Made by a program: the position numbers and the translations under genes. Source: Embleya hyalina (GTDB lineage Bacteria > Actinomycetota > Actinomycetes > Streptomycetales > Streptomycetaceae). Taken from it: a stretch of DNA of 64,000 nucleotides. A model generated the notes under the pieces. That model was not told the DNA's origin, did not search any database, and saw nothing but the letters and a program-made list of their open reading frames with translations. The stretch spans positions 1 to 64,000 of the forward strand of contig NZ_BIFH01000034.1 in assembly GCF_003967355.1 (NCBI RefSeq), in the 5' to 3' direction. This document shows positions 55,195-63,999 of this stretch, piece by piece (position 1 is the first letter of the stretch; every line of letters starts with the position of its first letter).

Positions 55195-57210
55195 ATGACG
55201 GAGGCTGCGGAATCACCGCGCCGCCCCTATGGAGTGAAGCTCGTACGCGGGCCGTTCATCCGCCTGGAGCCGCACCCCGAACACTGCGAGGACGCCCTGT
55301 CGTTCCTCGCCTATGCCGCCCGACTACGCGCCGACGGGGCGTTGTTGGCCGCAGATCTCTTCTCCGGCGCAGGTGGCATGAGCTTCGGCTTGGAAGCCGC
55401 CGGCTTCAAGGTCGTTCTCGGGGCCGACCACGACCGCGAGGCGGTTGAGACCCACCGACACCACTTCGGCGGTCTCACCCTGGACGGCGACCTCGGCGAT
55501 CCCGATCTCGTCGCGCACGTCGCCGGATTGATCCGCGACGCGGGCGTCACCCTCCTTGCCGGCGGGCCGCCCTGCCAACCCTTCTCCAAAGCCGGTCGCT
55601 ACAAGATCCGACACCGGGTCCGCACCGGACTGCGTGACCCGTACGACGAACGCCGGGACCTGTGGCGCTCCTACCTTGAGGTGATCCGGCTCGCGCGACC
55701 CGCCGCCGTCGTCATGGAGAACGTCCCCGACATGGCGCTGGACCGTGAGATGTTCATCCTGCGCACCATGGTCCACGAGCTGGAGTCGCTCGGCTACGCG
55801 GTCGAGGAACGTGCCGTGGACACGTGGCGCTACGGCGTCCCCCAATTCCGGCAGCGCCTGATCCTGGTCGCCCTGCGCGACGGCCACGCCTTTGCCTGGC
55901 CTGCGGAAACCCCGGACAAGGTCACGGTGTGGAACGCCATCGGGGACCTTCCCGAAGTGAAGGGCGGCTGGCGCCCCGCGGGCGGGGCGGACGGTTGGTC
56001 CGACTACGATTCGCCGGTCACCGGCTTCCAGAAGCGGATGCGCGACCAGATACCCGACGCCGACGCACACAAGGTGTTCGATCACGTCACACGCCCTGTC
56101 CGCCCCGACGACGAGGTCGCGTTCGAGTCGATGACCTCCGGCACCCGATACTCGGATCTGCCCCAGGGCATGAAGCGTTACCGCGACGACATCTTCCAGG
56201 ACAAGTACAAGCGCTTGGACGAGGACGGACTGTCCCGGACGATCACCGCACACATCGCCAAGGACGGCTACTGGTACATCCACCCTCGTCAGAACCGCAC
56301 CCTGACGGTACGTGAGGCCGCGCGCCTGCAGACGTTCCCCGATCGGTTCCGCTTCGCCGGCCCGCCGTCCGCCGCATTCCGCCAGATCGGCAACGCGGTA
56401 CCGCCACTGCTGGGCGAGCACTTGGGCACCGCGGTGATCGCGGCGCTCCACGAGCCGCGGCCGGCCGGACCGAACACCCAGCGCATGGCGGCGTCGCTCG
56501 CCGACTGGTTCTCCGGTCTCGCCCACCGGAACGTGCCCTGGTTGACCGCCAGCACGCGCTGGCAGGTGGTTTCCGCCGAGATCATGCTGGACCGGATGGC
56601 ACCACAGCAGGCGCGTCACCTGTGGCCGCTGCTCCGACGGTGGGAGTTCCCCGTCGACACGCTCACCGCCGAGGACGAGATCCGCGAAATCGCCACGTGG
56701 ATAGGGCGCGAACCACGCGGTGAGCAGCTCGTCGCCGTGGCCACCGAGCTGGTCGGTGCCCCGGACATGCTTCAGGACGACGAGCGGTTGTCGAATGTGG
56801 CCGGGATCAGCCAGAGCGTGGCCGATCTGGCCATCCTGGTTGTACCGGCGACGCTCGGAGCCGTGGTTCCCGAGGACGATCCCGACGAACGGATCGGTGA
56901 CGATGCGGCGGACAGGGAGGCGGACGACGCCGTGTCCGAGGAACCCGTGTTGGCGGGTCGCGGGGTCCTGCGTGTCGCGGCCCGCGTCACCGGGGAGGAC
57001 GTCGACCGCCGCAACCGACTCACCGACGGTCGCCTGGCGGTCGCGCGCCTGATCGGTTACGGGGACGAGGCCCGCAACGCGCACTTGGGGCTGGTCGAGC
57101 TCGCGGCGAGTTTGTGCCGACCGACGGATCCTCTGTGCAGTGCCTGCCCGCTGGAGACGATGTGCGCCGGAGCATCTGCGGATTCCCAGGATCAGCTCCT
57201 GCTCTACTGA
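55195..57210 (+). CDS. Cytosine-C5 methyltransferase fused to MutY/EndoIII-like domain
   Basis: 671 residues, ATG preceded by GGGAGG. The N-terminal two-thirds is a complete C5 methyltransferase: motif I DLFSGAGGMSFGLE (54-67), motif IV GGPPCQPFSKAG with the nucleophile Cys127, motif VI VVMENVPDM (173-181), motif VIII FRQRL, and motif X FRQIGNAVPPLLGEHLG. From about 430 the protein continues into a base-excision glycosylase-like fold: WLTASTRWQVVSAEIMLDRM, LSNVAGISQSVADLAIL, and four Cys at 641, 648, 651 and 657, the exact C-x6-C-x2-C-x5-C of the EndoIII/MutY iron-sulphur loop. The position of the catalytic Asp (LDGN/VDTH) reads PVLAGRGVLRVAAR, so the Asp seems replaced. It probably protects host DNA for the Z1/MORC nuclease; the second domain may detect mismatches left by deaminated 5-methylcytosine. 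Confidence 0.85.
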   Translation: MTEAAESPRRPYGVKLVRGPFIRLEPHPEHCEDALSFLAYAARLRADGALLAADLFSGAGGMSFGLEAAGFKVVLGADHDREAVETHRHHFGGLTLDGDLGDPDLVAHVAGLIRDAGVTLLAGGPPCQPFSKAGRYKIRHRVRTGLRDPYDERRDLWRSYLEVIRLARPAAVVMENVPDMALDREMFILRTMVHELESLGYAVEERAVDTWRYGVPQFRQRLILVALRDGHAFAWPAETPDKVTVWNAIGDLPEVKGGWRPAGGADGWSDYDSPVTGFQKRMRDQIPDADAHKVFDHVTRPVRPDDEVAFESMTSGTRYSDLPQGMKRYRDDIFQDKYKRLDEDGLSRTITAHIAKDGYWYIHPRQNRTLTVREAARLQTFPDRFRFAGPPSAAFRQIGNAVPPLLGEHLGTAVIAALHEPRPAGPNTQRMAASLADWFSGLAHRNVPWLTASTRWQVVSAEIMLDRMAPQQARHLWPLLRRWEFPVDTLTAEDEIREIATWIGREPRGEQLVAVATELVGAPDMLQDDERLSNVAGISQSVADLAILVVPATLGAVVPEDDPDERIGDDAADREADDAVSEEPVLAGRGVLRVAARVTGEDVDRRNRLTDGRLAVARLIGYGDEARNAHLGLVELAASLCRPTDPLCSACPLETMCAGASADSQDQLLLY

Positions 57211-57221
57211 AAAGGCCCGGA

Positions 57222-57250
57222 GCAAGGTGTTCGGCCTCGTCACGCCTTGC
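57222..57250. terminator. Hairpin after the methyltransferase gene
   Basis: GCAAGGTGT (57222-57230) pairs with ACGCCTTGC (57242-57250) with one G-T wobble, about 12 bp after the stop codon. It is a plausible terminator without a strong T-tract. Confidence 0.45.
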
Positions 57251-57556
57251 GGACCCCTTCTCCACGTCGGTGGTCCGCAGGAAAGGACGGTGTACTCGAC
57301 GCACGCGACGTAACCGCAGGAGGTGTTCCGCCCGGAAGGGGCATCCACGGGCAGCGTTCACGGGCCCTGCGCCACACGAGTGCCGGATGAACCGAGAGCC
57401 GACTGCCCCACGCGTCCCGACGCTTGCATTGCACACATCCTGCGGGCAACGAGACCCATCGGGGAACTATCCGGGATATGTGCTCGCGAACAGACGAGCT
57501 CGTAGCGAATATCGGCGACGCGCCGCTCGCCTGCGTGAACGTGTCGTGCTCACGAC
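57251..57556. other. Convergent spacer
   Basis: About 300 bp between convergent stops; no gene, repeat or RNA feature recognised. Confidence 0.35.
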
Positions 57557-58954
57557 TCAGCCGTCTGCCCCCCGTTGTTGCGCGGGAATAATGCGCGCGA
57601 GACTGTCGCGCTCCGTGGGAGACAGACCCCTCAACAACGGGATGGCGTAGCGCAGCATCTCCAAGAGATAGAACTTGGCTCCTGTTCTGCCTGACGCGGT
57701 GAGGTTCTCCAGGTCGCATTTCAGGTGTCGGGTTCCGCCTGCCAAGGGAGTGGTGGCCGAGATCACCACCGAGTGCCGACCGAGGACGCTGGAGAGCTGC
57801 CCCAGCACCTCGTCGGCCCACATCCTGGTCCCGGTCGGCGACCGGTAGTCGATACGCCGTCCGTTATCGGATTCGATCGTCACCTCGTCGACGTCGACAT
57901 CGGCCGCTTGGGCACGGTCCATCAACAGACCGAGCCGTAGAGGCGATGACTCGCCATCCTCGTAGAAGGCGGTTGAGGAGACCGGCCCCGGTGAGAACAG
58001 AGAGACGTAGTCGCGACTCTTGAAGGCGAGTACACCGGAGGAGACAAACCAGCGTACGGAGTGGGCCGCGACTTCAGCGTTGCCGATTTGTGAGACTCGG
58101 CAACTCTTGGCCCTCAGGTGATCGAGATTGGATTCGACCAGATATTGCAGGCTGTTCGACTCGCTGGACACCTCGAGTTCGCAGAGTTGTTCCAGGGAGA
58201 TGCCTTTGCCGATTCTCCGCCAGAATTCCGTGTCGTCGGAGATGGAGATGTCCAGGAGCAGCCTGAGACCCGCGGAGTCGAGGTGTGCCGTGATTCCGGT
58301 GGCTCCGGGGAAGGTGGAGGCGGGCGCCCCCGATCCCAACCAAACGGCATGTAACAGACGGGTCAGAACGGCGGCACGCGCGGGGTCGAGAAGTGCTTCC
58401 GCGGCCATCACCGCCCTCCGCGTTTCCTCGGTTTCGGATACCTGGGCGGCCGTGAACCCGGCGTCGATCACGGCGCTCACCGAGCGGGCCCGTTGTTCGC
58501 TGAGTAGCCCACGTCCGCCTTGGAGGACGGCGTGGGAGAGCAACCCCGCGATGGTTCTCTCCCCATGCGTTGTGGCGAACTCGGTGATCGTCGATGGTGT
58601 GGCGACCAGAGTGCGGGCATTGGTCGACTCGAGCTCCAGGGAGCCGTCGTCATGCTCGCGCAGTGAAACCAGGGGCATAATGATCGGGCTGGTCTCGGAG
58701 ACGACGGCGAGGTCTTCACGGATATAGTCCGGATTGTCGCTCGTGCGCAAATAGATGTGTCGGAAAGAATTGTCGTTTTTCCAGTGGAGCACAAGATCCG
58801 GCGCGTAGGTGTGATTGAAGTATTCCGTCGACTCGACGCGGACGTCCGCGTCGGAGGCTTCCAGGCGCGCGATGACCGCGTTCTTGATCGATGCGACATT
58901 GAGAAAAGGATCACCGTCGGTCAGATCCGAGAGAACGTTCGAGAAATCGTCCAT
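57557..58954 (-). CDS. Unknown protein of a two-gene nuclease module
   Basis: 465 residues from an ATG whose A is the last base of the upstream stop (TGATG), so translation is coupled. I recognise no family. The N-terminal 80 residues (VASIKNAVIARLEASDADVR, YAPDLVLHWKNDNSFRHIYL) have an alpha/beta pattern with PDLVLHW resembling the middle strand of a PD-(D/E)xK nuclease, but the Lys is not obvious. The middle is helical and the last part alternates strands (KCDLENLTASGRTGAKFYLL). No membrane segment or signal is present, so it is cytoplasmic. Its obligate neighbour is the nuclease gene upstream; together they may form an uncharacterised restriction or abortive-infection pair. Confidence 0.6.
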   Translation of the reverse strand: MDDFSNVLSDLTDGDPFLNVASIKNAVIARLEASDADVRVESTEYFNHTYAPDLVLHWKNDNSFRHIYLRTSDNPDYIREDLAVVSETSPIIMPLVSLREHDDGSLELESTNARTLVATPSTITEFATTHGERTIAGLLSHAVLQGGRGLLSEQRARSVSAVIDAGFTAAQVSETEETRRAVMAAEALLDPARAAVLTRLLHAVWLGSGAPASTFPGATGITAHLDSAGLRLLLDISISDDTEFWRRIGKGISLEQLCELEVSSESNSLQYLVESNLDHLRAKSCRVSQIGNAEVAAHSVRWFVSSGVLAFKSRDYVSLFSPGPVSSTAFYEDGESSPLRLGLLMDRAQAADVDVDEVTIESDNGRRIDYRSPTGTRMWADEVLGQLSSVLGRHSVVISATTPLAGGTRHLKCDLENLTASGRTGAKFYLLEMLRYAIPLLRGLSPTERDSLARIIPAQQRGADG

Positions 58955-59562
58955 CAAAGTTCACCCCTCTCTAACTGTTGAGCGAAGACCAGTGCGCGGT
59001 TTCTGGGGCTGATGACCAGACGCTCTTGTTTGTCGGAGAGAACGATCACCCACATTCGGTCGGCGACGTCCCGAGCAAGATCGCGATCGATCATGGCGTC
59101 GGCCTCGGCTCTGTCGGTGGTGCCGAAGACCCGGTCGATGTTGCGTTCCAGGAGCAGACCTTTTATGACGCTTTCCGGGGTGCAGAGATCCGTCCACGTG
59201 CTCGACCTGAATGGATGCCACGTGATCCACATGAAGTGGTCGGCCAGTCGATGGTTGTCCCTTCTGGTCAGGTAGCACTTTGCCACCCAGTCGTCGAAAT
59301 GGACGCCTTGATCGGACGCGCCGGCATATTTCTTGCACTCGGCCACGAAGAATTGCCCATGGAACTCGTCGCCACTCAGAATTCCCCCCACATCGAAGGA
59401 GAACGGCCTTTTCTCGCCGTGTGGCCACGTGAACTCGAGGCGGGCCGCGTGCACCGCGTCCTCGTTCGTCCACGAGGCGCTCACTCTCGTGGTCGCGTCG
59501 AGCCAGAGTTTGGCGCGTCGTGTCCCATCGGCACCCTTTTGGTGCATGGCCTCACCTGACAT
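58954..59562 (-). CDS. PD-(D/E)xK nuclease-like protein
   Basis: 202 residues; a second ATG at 59547 has a better site (GGTGAGG) and may be the true start. The core reads KRPFSFDVGGILSGDEFHGQ then FFVAECKKYAG, giving Asp57, Glu75 and Lys77, the metal-binding D-x(n)-ExK set of a restriction-endonuclease fold. The rest (WVAKCYLTRRDNHRLADHFM then WITWHPFRSSTW) forms the usual flanking helices and strands. Small proteins of this type cut DNA or act as the nuclease part of two-gene defence modules. It is the first gene of a coupled pair with the unknown protein downstream. Confidence 0.7.
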   Translation of the reverse strand: MSGEAMHQKGADGTRRAKLWLDATTRVSASWTNEDAVHAARLEFTWPHGEKRPFSFDVGGILSGDEFHGQFFVAECKKYAGASDQGVHFDDWVAKCYLTRRDNHRLADHFMWITWHPFRSSTWTDLCTPESVIKGLLLERNIDRVFGTTDRAEADAMIDRDLARDVADRMWVIVLSDKQERLVISPRNRALVFAQQLERGEL

Positions 59563-59571
59563 GCGGGGATC

Positions 59572-60108
59572 CTAGCCGCACCCGCAGGGGGCGAGAAACG
59601 GATGCCTCGATTCTTCCGTGGGAATTCTCGAACGTCGACGGCCGCGGTATGAATGAGAACACCTTAATCGGAGGGATGGACTCCGCATATTGGGTGGTGA
59701 AATCCCGAGACGCCCCTTTTCGAGCCCGACGGCACAATTCGGTTGGCTCGCCGGTCCCTCACTCGAACCCCCGGCGGGATTCCCCGAGCGGGCGGGGGCC
59801 GGCACCCGGTCGTGCTTCGGCCACGCGGACCCCGCGATGACAGACGGACTCGCGTTCGAGCACCCCTGCGCCACAATCGCCTCCGGCGTTGGCCTCCAAC
59901 ATGGTGGTTCGGTCGGGTCACCGAAGCCGCAGTCGAGAACATGTGCCGATGATGACGGGACGATCCCGCGCGACGGCCCGCAAAGGCGGCGGTCGTGAGT
60001 CCGGCGATCCCGCACGGCGTCGTCGCCGGAGTACGTGGCGTCGTCGTACTCTTCCAGGTCGACACAGTCGATCACCCTGCCGATTTCGATACGTTCGCGT
60101 AGCTCCAT
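59572..60108 (-). pseudogene. Possible small gene or 5' remnant
   Basis: An ATG at 60108 is preceded by an excellent site (GGGGGAGAC) and opens MELRERIEIGRVIDCVDLEE then YDDATYSGDDAVRD, which looks like true protein. After about 35 residues the composition turns to Arg/Ser/Pro-rich strings without structure, suggesting a frameshift or deletion. I do not recognise the family. Confidence 0.4.
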
Positions 60109-60525
60109 GTCTCCCCCATCGCTCGAACTCGCTTTGGCGGTCCAGTCGTTGAGCAGCGTACGGCGCAGTGCCCACATCGCGTGACGAACCCGTCACCATC
60201 GAACGAATCGAAGCGACGGATCCCCGAAGCGGCCCGAGATATGGGGCCGAGTCATCCGCACAACCACTAGGCCGATCGACCGGCCGCGAGCCTCGCATGC
60301 GCACAGACGTTCGCGGTGCTGGCCTATATGACCCGGGGATCTACCAGCAGGTAACACCATCTCTGTTTGGTTGCGCCTTGTCCTTCACGGACCATCTTGC
60401 GAGGTTGACCCTTGGTGACCTGACTCGCGTCGGCGCCGCGAGCACGCTAGCTCGAAAGTGCTGTGGCTTCCCTGTCACTCGATGGGCGTTCGGATCAGAT
60501 CGGGTCGGACGCTGATCTCCCGGGG
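60109..60525. other. Spacer
   Basis: About 420 bp with no supported gene or repeat. It follows the stop of the minus-strand HNH gene and precedes the small minus-strand frame. Confidence 0.35.
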
Positions 60526-61539
60526 TCAAAGCGGTCCTTTGTGGGGGGGTTGCGGGATGTCGGGATGTTCGTCTCGGACGCAGAGTGCTCGGTGATAGCG
60601 CAGGTGTTCGAGGTTCACGCCGTGGCCCGGTCTGAACGTCAGATGGGCTTCGGTTTCCCCAGTGTCGGTGGCGACGACGTCGCCTTGGTCGGTGACGTGT
60701 ATCGCGAGGGCATCGAACTCGACGTGGTGGGTGGCGCACATCACCAGGAGGTTGTCCATCGAGTCCGGACCGCCCTCCTGCAGCGCACGCACGTGTGCCC
60801 CTTCGCTCCTGCTCCTCCCGTCGATGGCGCGCATGGTCGCGTCGCAGACCTGACACCTGTTGTCGTAGAGGTCCTTGAGGTAGCGAACGAATGCCGGGTC
60901 GCGCTTGAACCGGGTCGTTTTCGTGCTTGTTTTGCCGGGCGGTACGCCCTCGTCCGTCGCCCCGGTTCCCGGGACGGGAACCTTGGTGGTCGACGGGTCG
61001 GTTGCGTCGTTGGGGGCGATCCTCGTTCGCGCAAGCAGCGCGTTTTGGTCGGCGTGAGAGAAATACCGGGTCAGCAGGTACCCAACCGCAGCGGCGCGGA
61101 CGTCGGGCGCTCCCAAGTCTGCGGCGGCCTCGGCGGTAAAGCCCACCAGCGGATTGACGGCGTCGAGCCTGGCAACACTGGGCACCCGGTCGTCCGCGGT
61201 CGTGAGACCGTCGACCTCCCAGATCCCGTCCGTGCGCAGATACCAGACCGGGTTCTCCGGTGTGACCCCGGACTTCTCGTGGCCGAACTTGTCCAGCAGA
61301 GGGCTGACTTCGTCTCGGAATTGCACCCATCGCACTTGGTGGTGCTCCTCGCAGGCGATGCGGCCGAGCGCCCACATGAGCGTGATCGGCTTGTGGAGAC
61401 TCACGGGCATGTCCGCGGCCCGGTGCAGGCGCATGTTCCGCAGCCGCAGAAGCGTTGTGTTCGCCGGGACCGAAGCCGCCGACTTGCCGAGGAACTTCGC
61501 CTCGGGAGCCGAACTAAGGGCGCCTTCACCGATTGTCAT
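60526..61539 (-). CDS. Phosphorothioate-dependent HNH endonuclease (ScoMcrA-like)
   Basis: 337 residues. The N-terminal half matches the sulphur-binding domain of ScoMcrA-type type IV enzymes: VSLHKPITLMWALGRIACEE, HHQVRWVQFRDEVSPLLDKF and TPENPVWYLRTDGIWEV. A Pro/Thr-rich linker of about 40 residues follows. The C-terminal HNH domain has RCQVCDATMRAIDGR, SEGAHVRALQEGGPDSMDN and LLVMCATHHVEFD, with a Cys pair, the catalytic His in AHVRAL, Asn in MDN and a closing Cys/His pair for metal. These enzymes cut DNA whose backbone carries phosphorothioates made by Dnd systems. No dnd genes are in the window, consistent with a host that must lack that modification. Confidence 0.85.
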   Translation of the reverse strand: MTIGEGALSSAPEAKFLGKSAASVPANTTLLRLRNMRLHRAADMPVSLHKPITLMWALGRIACEEHHQVRWVQFRDEVSPLLDKFGHEKSGVTPENPVWYLRTDGIWEVDGLTTADDRVPSVARLDAVNPLVGFTAEAAADLGAPDVRAAAVGYLLTRYFSHADQNALLARTRIAPNDATDPSTTKVPVPGTGATDEGVPPGKTSTKTTRFKRDPAFVRYLKDLYDNRCQVCDATMRAIDGRSRSEGAHVRALQEGGPDSMDNLLVMCATHHVEFDALAIHVTDQGDVVATDTGETEAHLTFRPGHGVNLEHLRYHRALCVRDEHPDIPQPPHKGPL

Positions 61540-61741
61540 GGGCAGAGGCTATGAGGTGGGGCAGACACCGCCGACGACCCGCCCGCCACCCGCCGGACCA
61601 AGCGCTCCCCCCCGACCGTACGGGTCTCCCCACGCTTGCGATGCCGACGTCGAGACGAACCGTGATCGTGACGGAGAGCCGGAGCCATCCCAGCGCTCAG
61701 CAGGACGCGCCAATGCCCATACCCTGAAATACGAAGGAGCC

Positions 61742-62605
61742 CTACCGCGTGGTTTGGCCCCAGTTCGAGATCAAGGCTTGTCCGACTCTGGGATGAGCGA
61801 GGTAATTCTTGGCGAAGTGGAAGTCGAATATGCCGATCTCGGTGTGGTCGTCCACGTCCACGTTCGCGAACGCGCGACCGATCCCCCGGGGCGGGATCGC
61901 GACGATGTCGCCGGGGTCCGCGAGGTTGACCCATCGGGAGACTCCGGGAGGCCGTGCGCCCATGCCGTCGATCGGCGGCGGGCACAGTCGGGGGAGCACG
62001 ACGCCGGGCAGTGCCAAGGGCGAGCCGAGTGTGATGAGCAGGTCGATCGGCAGGTCGGGTCGTTCCCACAGGGCCTCGTAGGCGACGATCGATCCCAGGG
62101 AGTGCGCGATCACCACCCGTGCCCCCGAGGACGCGACCGCGTCGGTCACGCGTGCGCGGGCGGCTTTGCGGGCCGGGCTGTCGGGGTCGCGGAGATAGGC
62201 GCCGACCTCGCGGGCGATCCGGTTCGTGAACCAGGCCACCGAGGCCTCGGGCAGCCCGCGACTTTGGGCGAGCCAGGTGGCGGCTTGGCGAACGCGGATG
62301 AAGGAGCGTCCCATCGGCACGGCTTCGGGTAGGCCGAGTTCGGTCAACCAGGCGAGGGCGATTTCTTGCTCGAGCGGGTCGAGGTCCTCGAGGTCCTCGG
62401 ACGCACCCTGTCGGTCGGATCTGCGCAGTAGGTCGGCGTAGTACGCCACCGTCACCGTCGGCGTCGGGCCCGCGTGCCCGGCGCCCTCGAGGGATCGGGC
62501 GAGGGCGGGGGTCCACACACGATTCGCGAGGTTCGCCGCCGCCTCCTCGGGGGTCAGGCGACGTTTGAAGTTCCAGATCCCGTGTACGCCCACGATCGCG
62601 TTCAT
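61742..62605 (-). CDS. Alpha/beta hydrolase-like protein
   Basis: 287 residues starting MNAIVGVHGIWNFKRRLTPE; the start codon shares its first base with the stop of the WD40-repeat gene (TAATG). VGVHGIWNF is the oxyanion-loop strand, and VVIAHSLGSIVAYEALW carries the nucleophile elbow with Ser in HSLGS. TLGSPLALPGVVLPRL and WVNLADPGDIVAIP, with an Asp, precede a late His candidate in IFDFHFAKNYLAHP. The Ser-Asp-His triad of the family therefore looks available. Substrate unknown; esterase or lipase-like. Coupling to a STAND/WD40-type protein is a common arrangement in actinomycete effector modules, where the hydrolase may be the output. A decayed paralogue is at 41.3-42.0 kb. Confidence 0.8.
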   Translation of the reverse strand: MNAIVGVHGIWNFKRRLTPEEAAANLANRVWTPALARSLEGAGHAGPTPTVTVAYYADLLRRSDRQGASEDLEDLDPLEQEIALAWLTELGLPEAVPMGRSFIRVRQAATWLAQSRGLPEASVAWFTNRIAREVGAYLRDPDSPARKAARARVTDAVASSGARVVIAHSLGSIVAYEALWERPDLPIDLLITLGSPLALPGVVLPRLCPPPIDGMGARPPGVSRWVNLADPGDIVAIPPRGIGRAFANVDVDDHTEIGIFDFHFAKNYLAHPRVGQALISNWGQTTR

Positions 62606-63999
62606 TACGGCCTCTCGTTGGGTTCCAGGACGACGACGTCGTGGCCGCCTCCGATGACGAGGGACCCGTCGGACGCGGCCCGAACCGCGTAGGCGGGGTG
62701 GAACACGGCGTAGTGGTCGACGCCGTTCTCGAGCGGGTCCCATACCAGGAGGCGGTGGTCCAGGCCGCCGGCAGCGATCACGGCCCGCTCTCCGATCCGC
62801 AGGACGGCGAGGTCCAGGGCCGCGTCATCGATCGCGGCGACTTCCCGGCCGTTCGTCAAGTCGCTTGCCCGCAGGCCACGATCGCCGCCGGTTACGAGTG
62901 TGGCGTGTCCGTCGAGCATCGCGATGGTCACCGCACGTGTGGTGTCGGTGTCGGGATCCGAATCGACCGGGGTGTCTGTGAGCATTCCCGTGCGCGCGTT
63001 CCAGGTGCGTACGGTGTCGTCGGAGCCCGCGCTGAGCACGAGGGGTCCCGTCTCGGTCTCCGCGACGGACAGGGAACGCACCCGGCTCTGCTCGTCGTGA
63101 CTCATGACCGGGTGCGACAGTTGCTCTCCCGCGACGGGGTCCCACAGGCGGACGGTGCCGTCCGCGCCACCGGTGACGATCACGTCGCGCTCGTCCACGC
63201 GTGCGTGCGCCACTGCGGTGACGGCACCGACGTGACCGGTCATCGGCGCCCCTGCGGCGGTGCCGGAGTCGGCGTCCCACAGGCGGACGGTGCCGTCGGC
63301 GCCTCCGGTGATCACCACGTCCCGTCCGGCCAGGCGTGCGCACGCCACCGCGAGTACCGATCCCGTGTGCCCCTGCAGGCGTTGGCCGCGCTGTTTCCCG
63401 GTCTCCAGGTCGCGGACGAGGACGTCGCCGGTCGCGTCGCCGGCCACTATGATCCCGTCTTCGCGGATCCAACCGCAGTCGAGGGCGAGTACCCAGCCGG
63501 GTGGGGCGGCCGTCGGTTCCATCGGTCCCAGGACGGCCCACCGGGGCCGCCACGACTGCCCGTGCGCGAAGGCGTCGACGAGTTCCCGGGAGGCGTTCGC
63601 CGCGGCCAGGACCGCCAGGAGTTGGCGACGCCCGATCGGTTCGACCCGGGCCAGCGACTCGTAGCGACTTGAGTACAACCGAACGGCGAGGCGGGCCTCG
63701 GGGCCTCGGGCGTGCCGGAACCCCTCCTTGAGCACCGCCGGATCCGCGTGGACGAGGAACTCGGGATCGACGAGGAGTTCGTCCGCGCGATCCGCTGCCG
63801 CCGCGTGGTCCAGGACGTGGCGCAGAATGTAACGCGGGCTGATCTCCCACAGTCGACGCTTTCCGTCGTGGAAGGTGTGCGTCGCGAGAAGGTGGTCCAG
63901 GACGGTCCCGAAATCCGGGTTCCGGGGTGTGTCGACGAGCGCCGCCGGTGCGGCGGATTTCGTATCGCGGGGCGCGAGGTAGTCGATGAGCCCTTGGTG
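62605..63999 (-). CDS. WD40-repeat protein, C-terminal part (runs off the window)
   Basis: The frame is open to the right edge, so the 5' end is missing. The visible 464 residues begin with a helical region (HQGLIDYLAP, ISPRYILRHVLDHAAAADRA) like the winged-helix/TPR linker between an NTPase and its repeats in STAND proteins. A WD40 propeller follows with repeats ending VVITGGADGTVRLWDADSG, VIVTGGADGTVRLWDPVAG and LVLSAGSDDTVRTWNARTG. STAND-type NTPases with propellers sense a ligand and activate a partner. The hydrolase gene overlaps its stop by one base and is the likely partner. The NTPase or caspase-like domain expected upstream is not visible here. Confidence 0.8.
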   Translation of the reverse strand, partial: HQGLIDYLAPRDTKSAAPAALVDTPRNPDFGTVLDHLLATHTFHDGKRRLWEISPRYILRHVLDHAAAADRADELLVDPEFLVHADPAVLKEGFRHARGPEARLAVRLYSSRYESLARVEPIGRRQLLAVLAAANASRELVDAFAHGQSWRPRWAVLGPMEPTAAPPGWVLALDCGWIREDGIIVAGDATGDVLVRDLETGKQRGQRLQGHTGSVLAVACARLAGRDVVITGGADGTVRLWDADSGTAAGAPMTGHVGAVTAVAHARVDERDVIVTGGADGTVRLWDPVAGEQLSHPVMSHDEQSRVRSLSVAETETGPLVLSAGSDDTVRTWNARTGMLTDTPVDSDPDTDTTRAVTIAMLDGHATLVTGGDRGLRASDLTNGREVAAIDDAALDLAVLRIGERAVIAAGGLDHRLLVWDPLENGVDHYAVFHPAYAVRAASDGSLVIGGGHDVVVLEPNERP

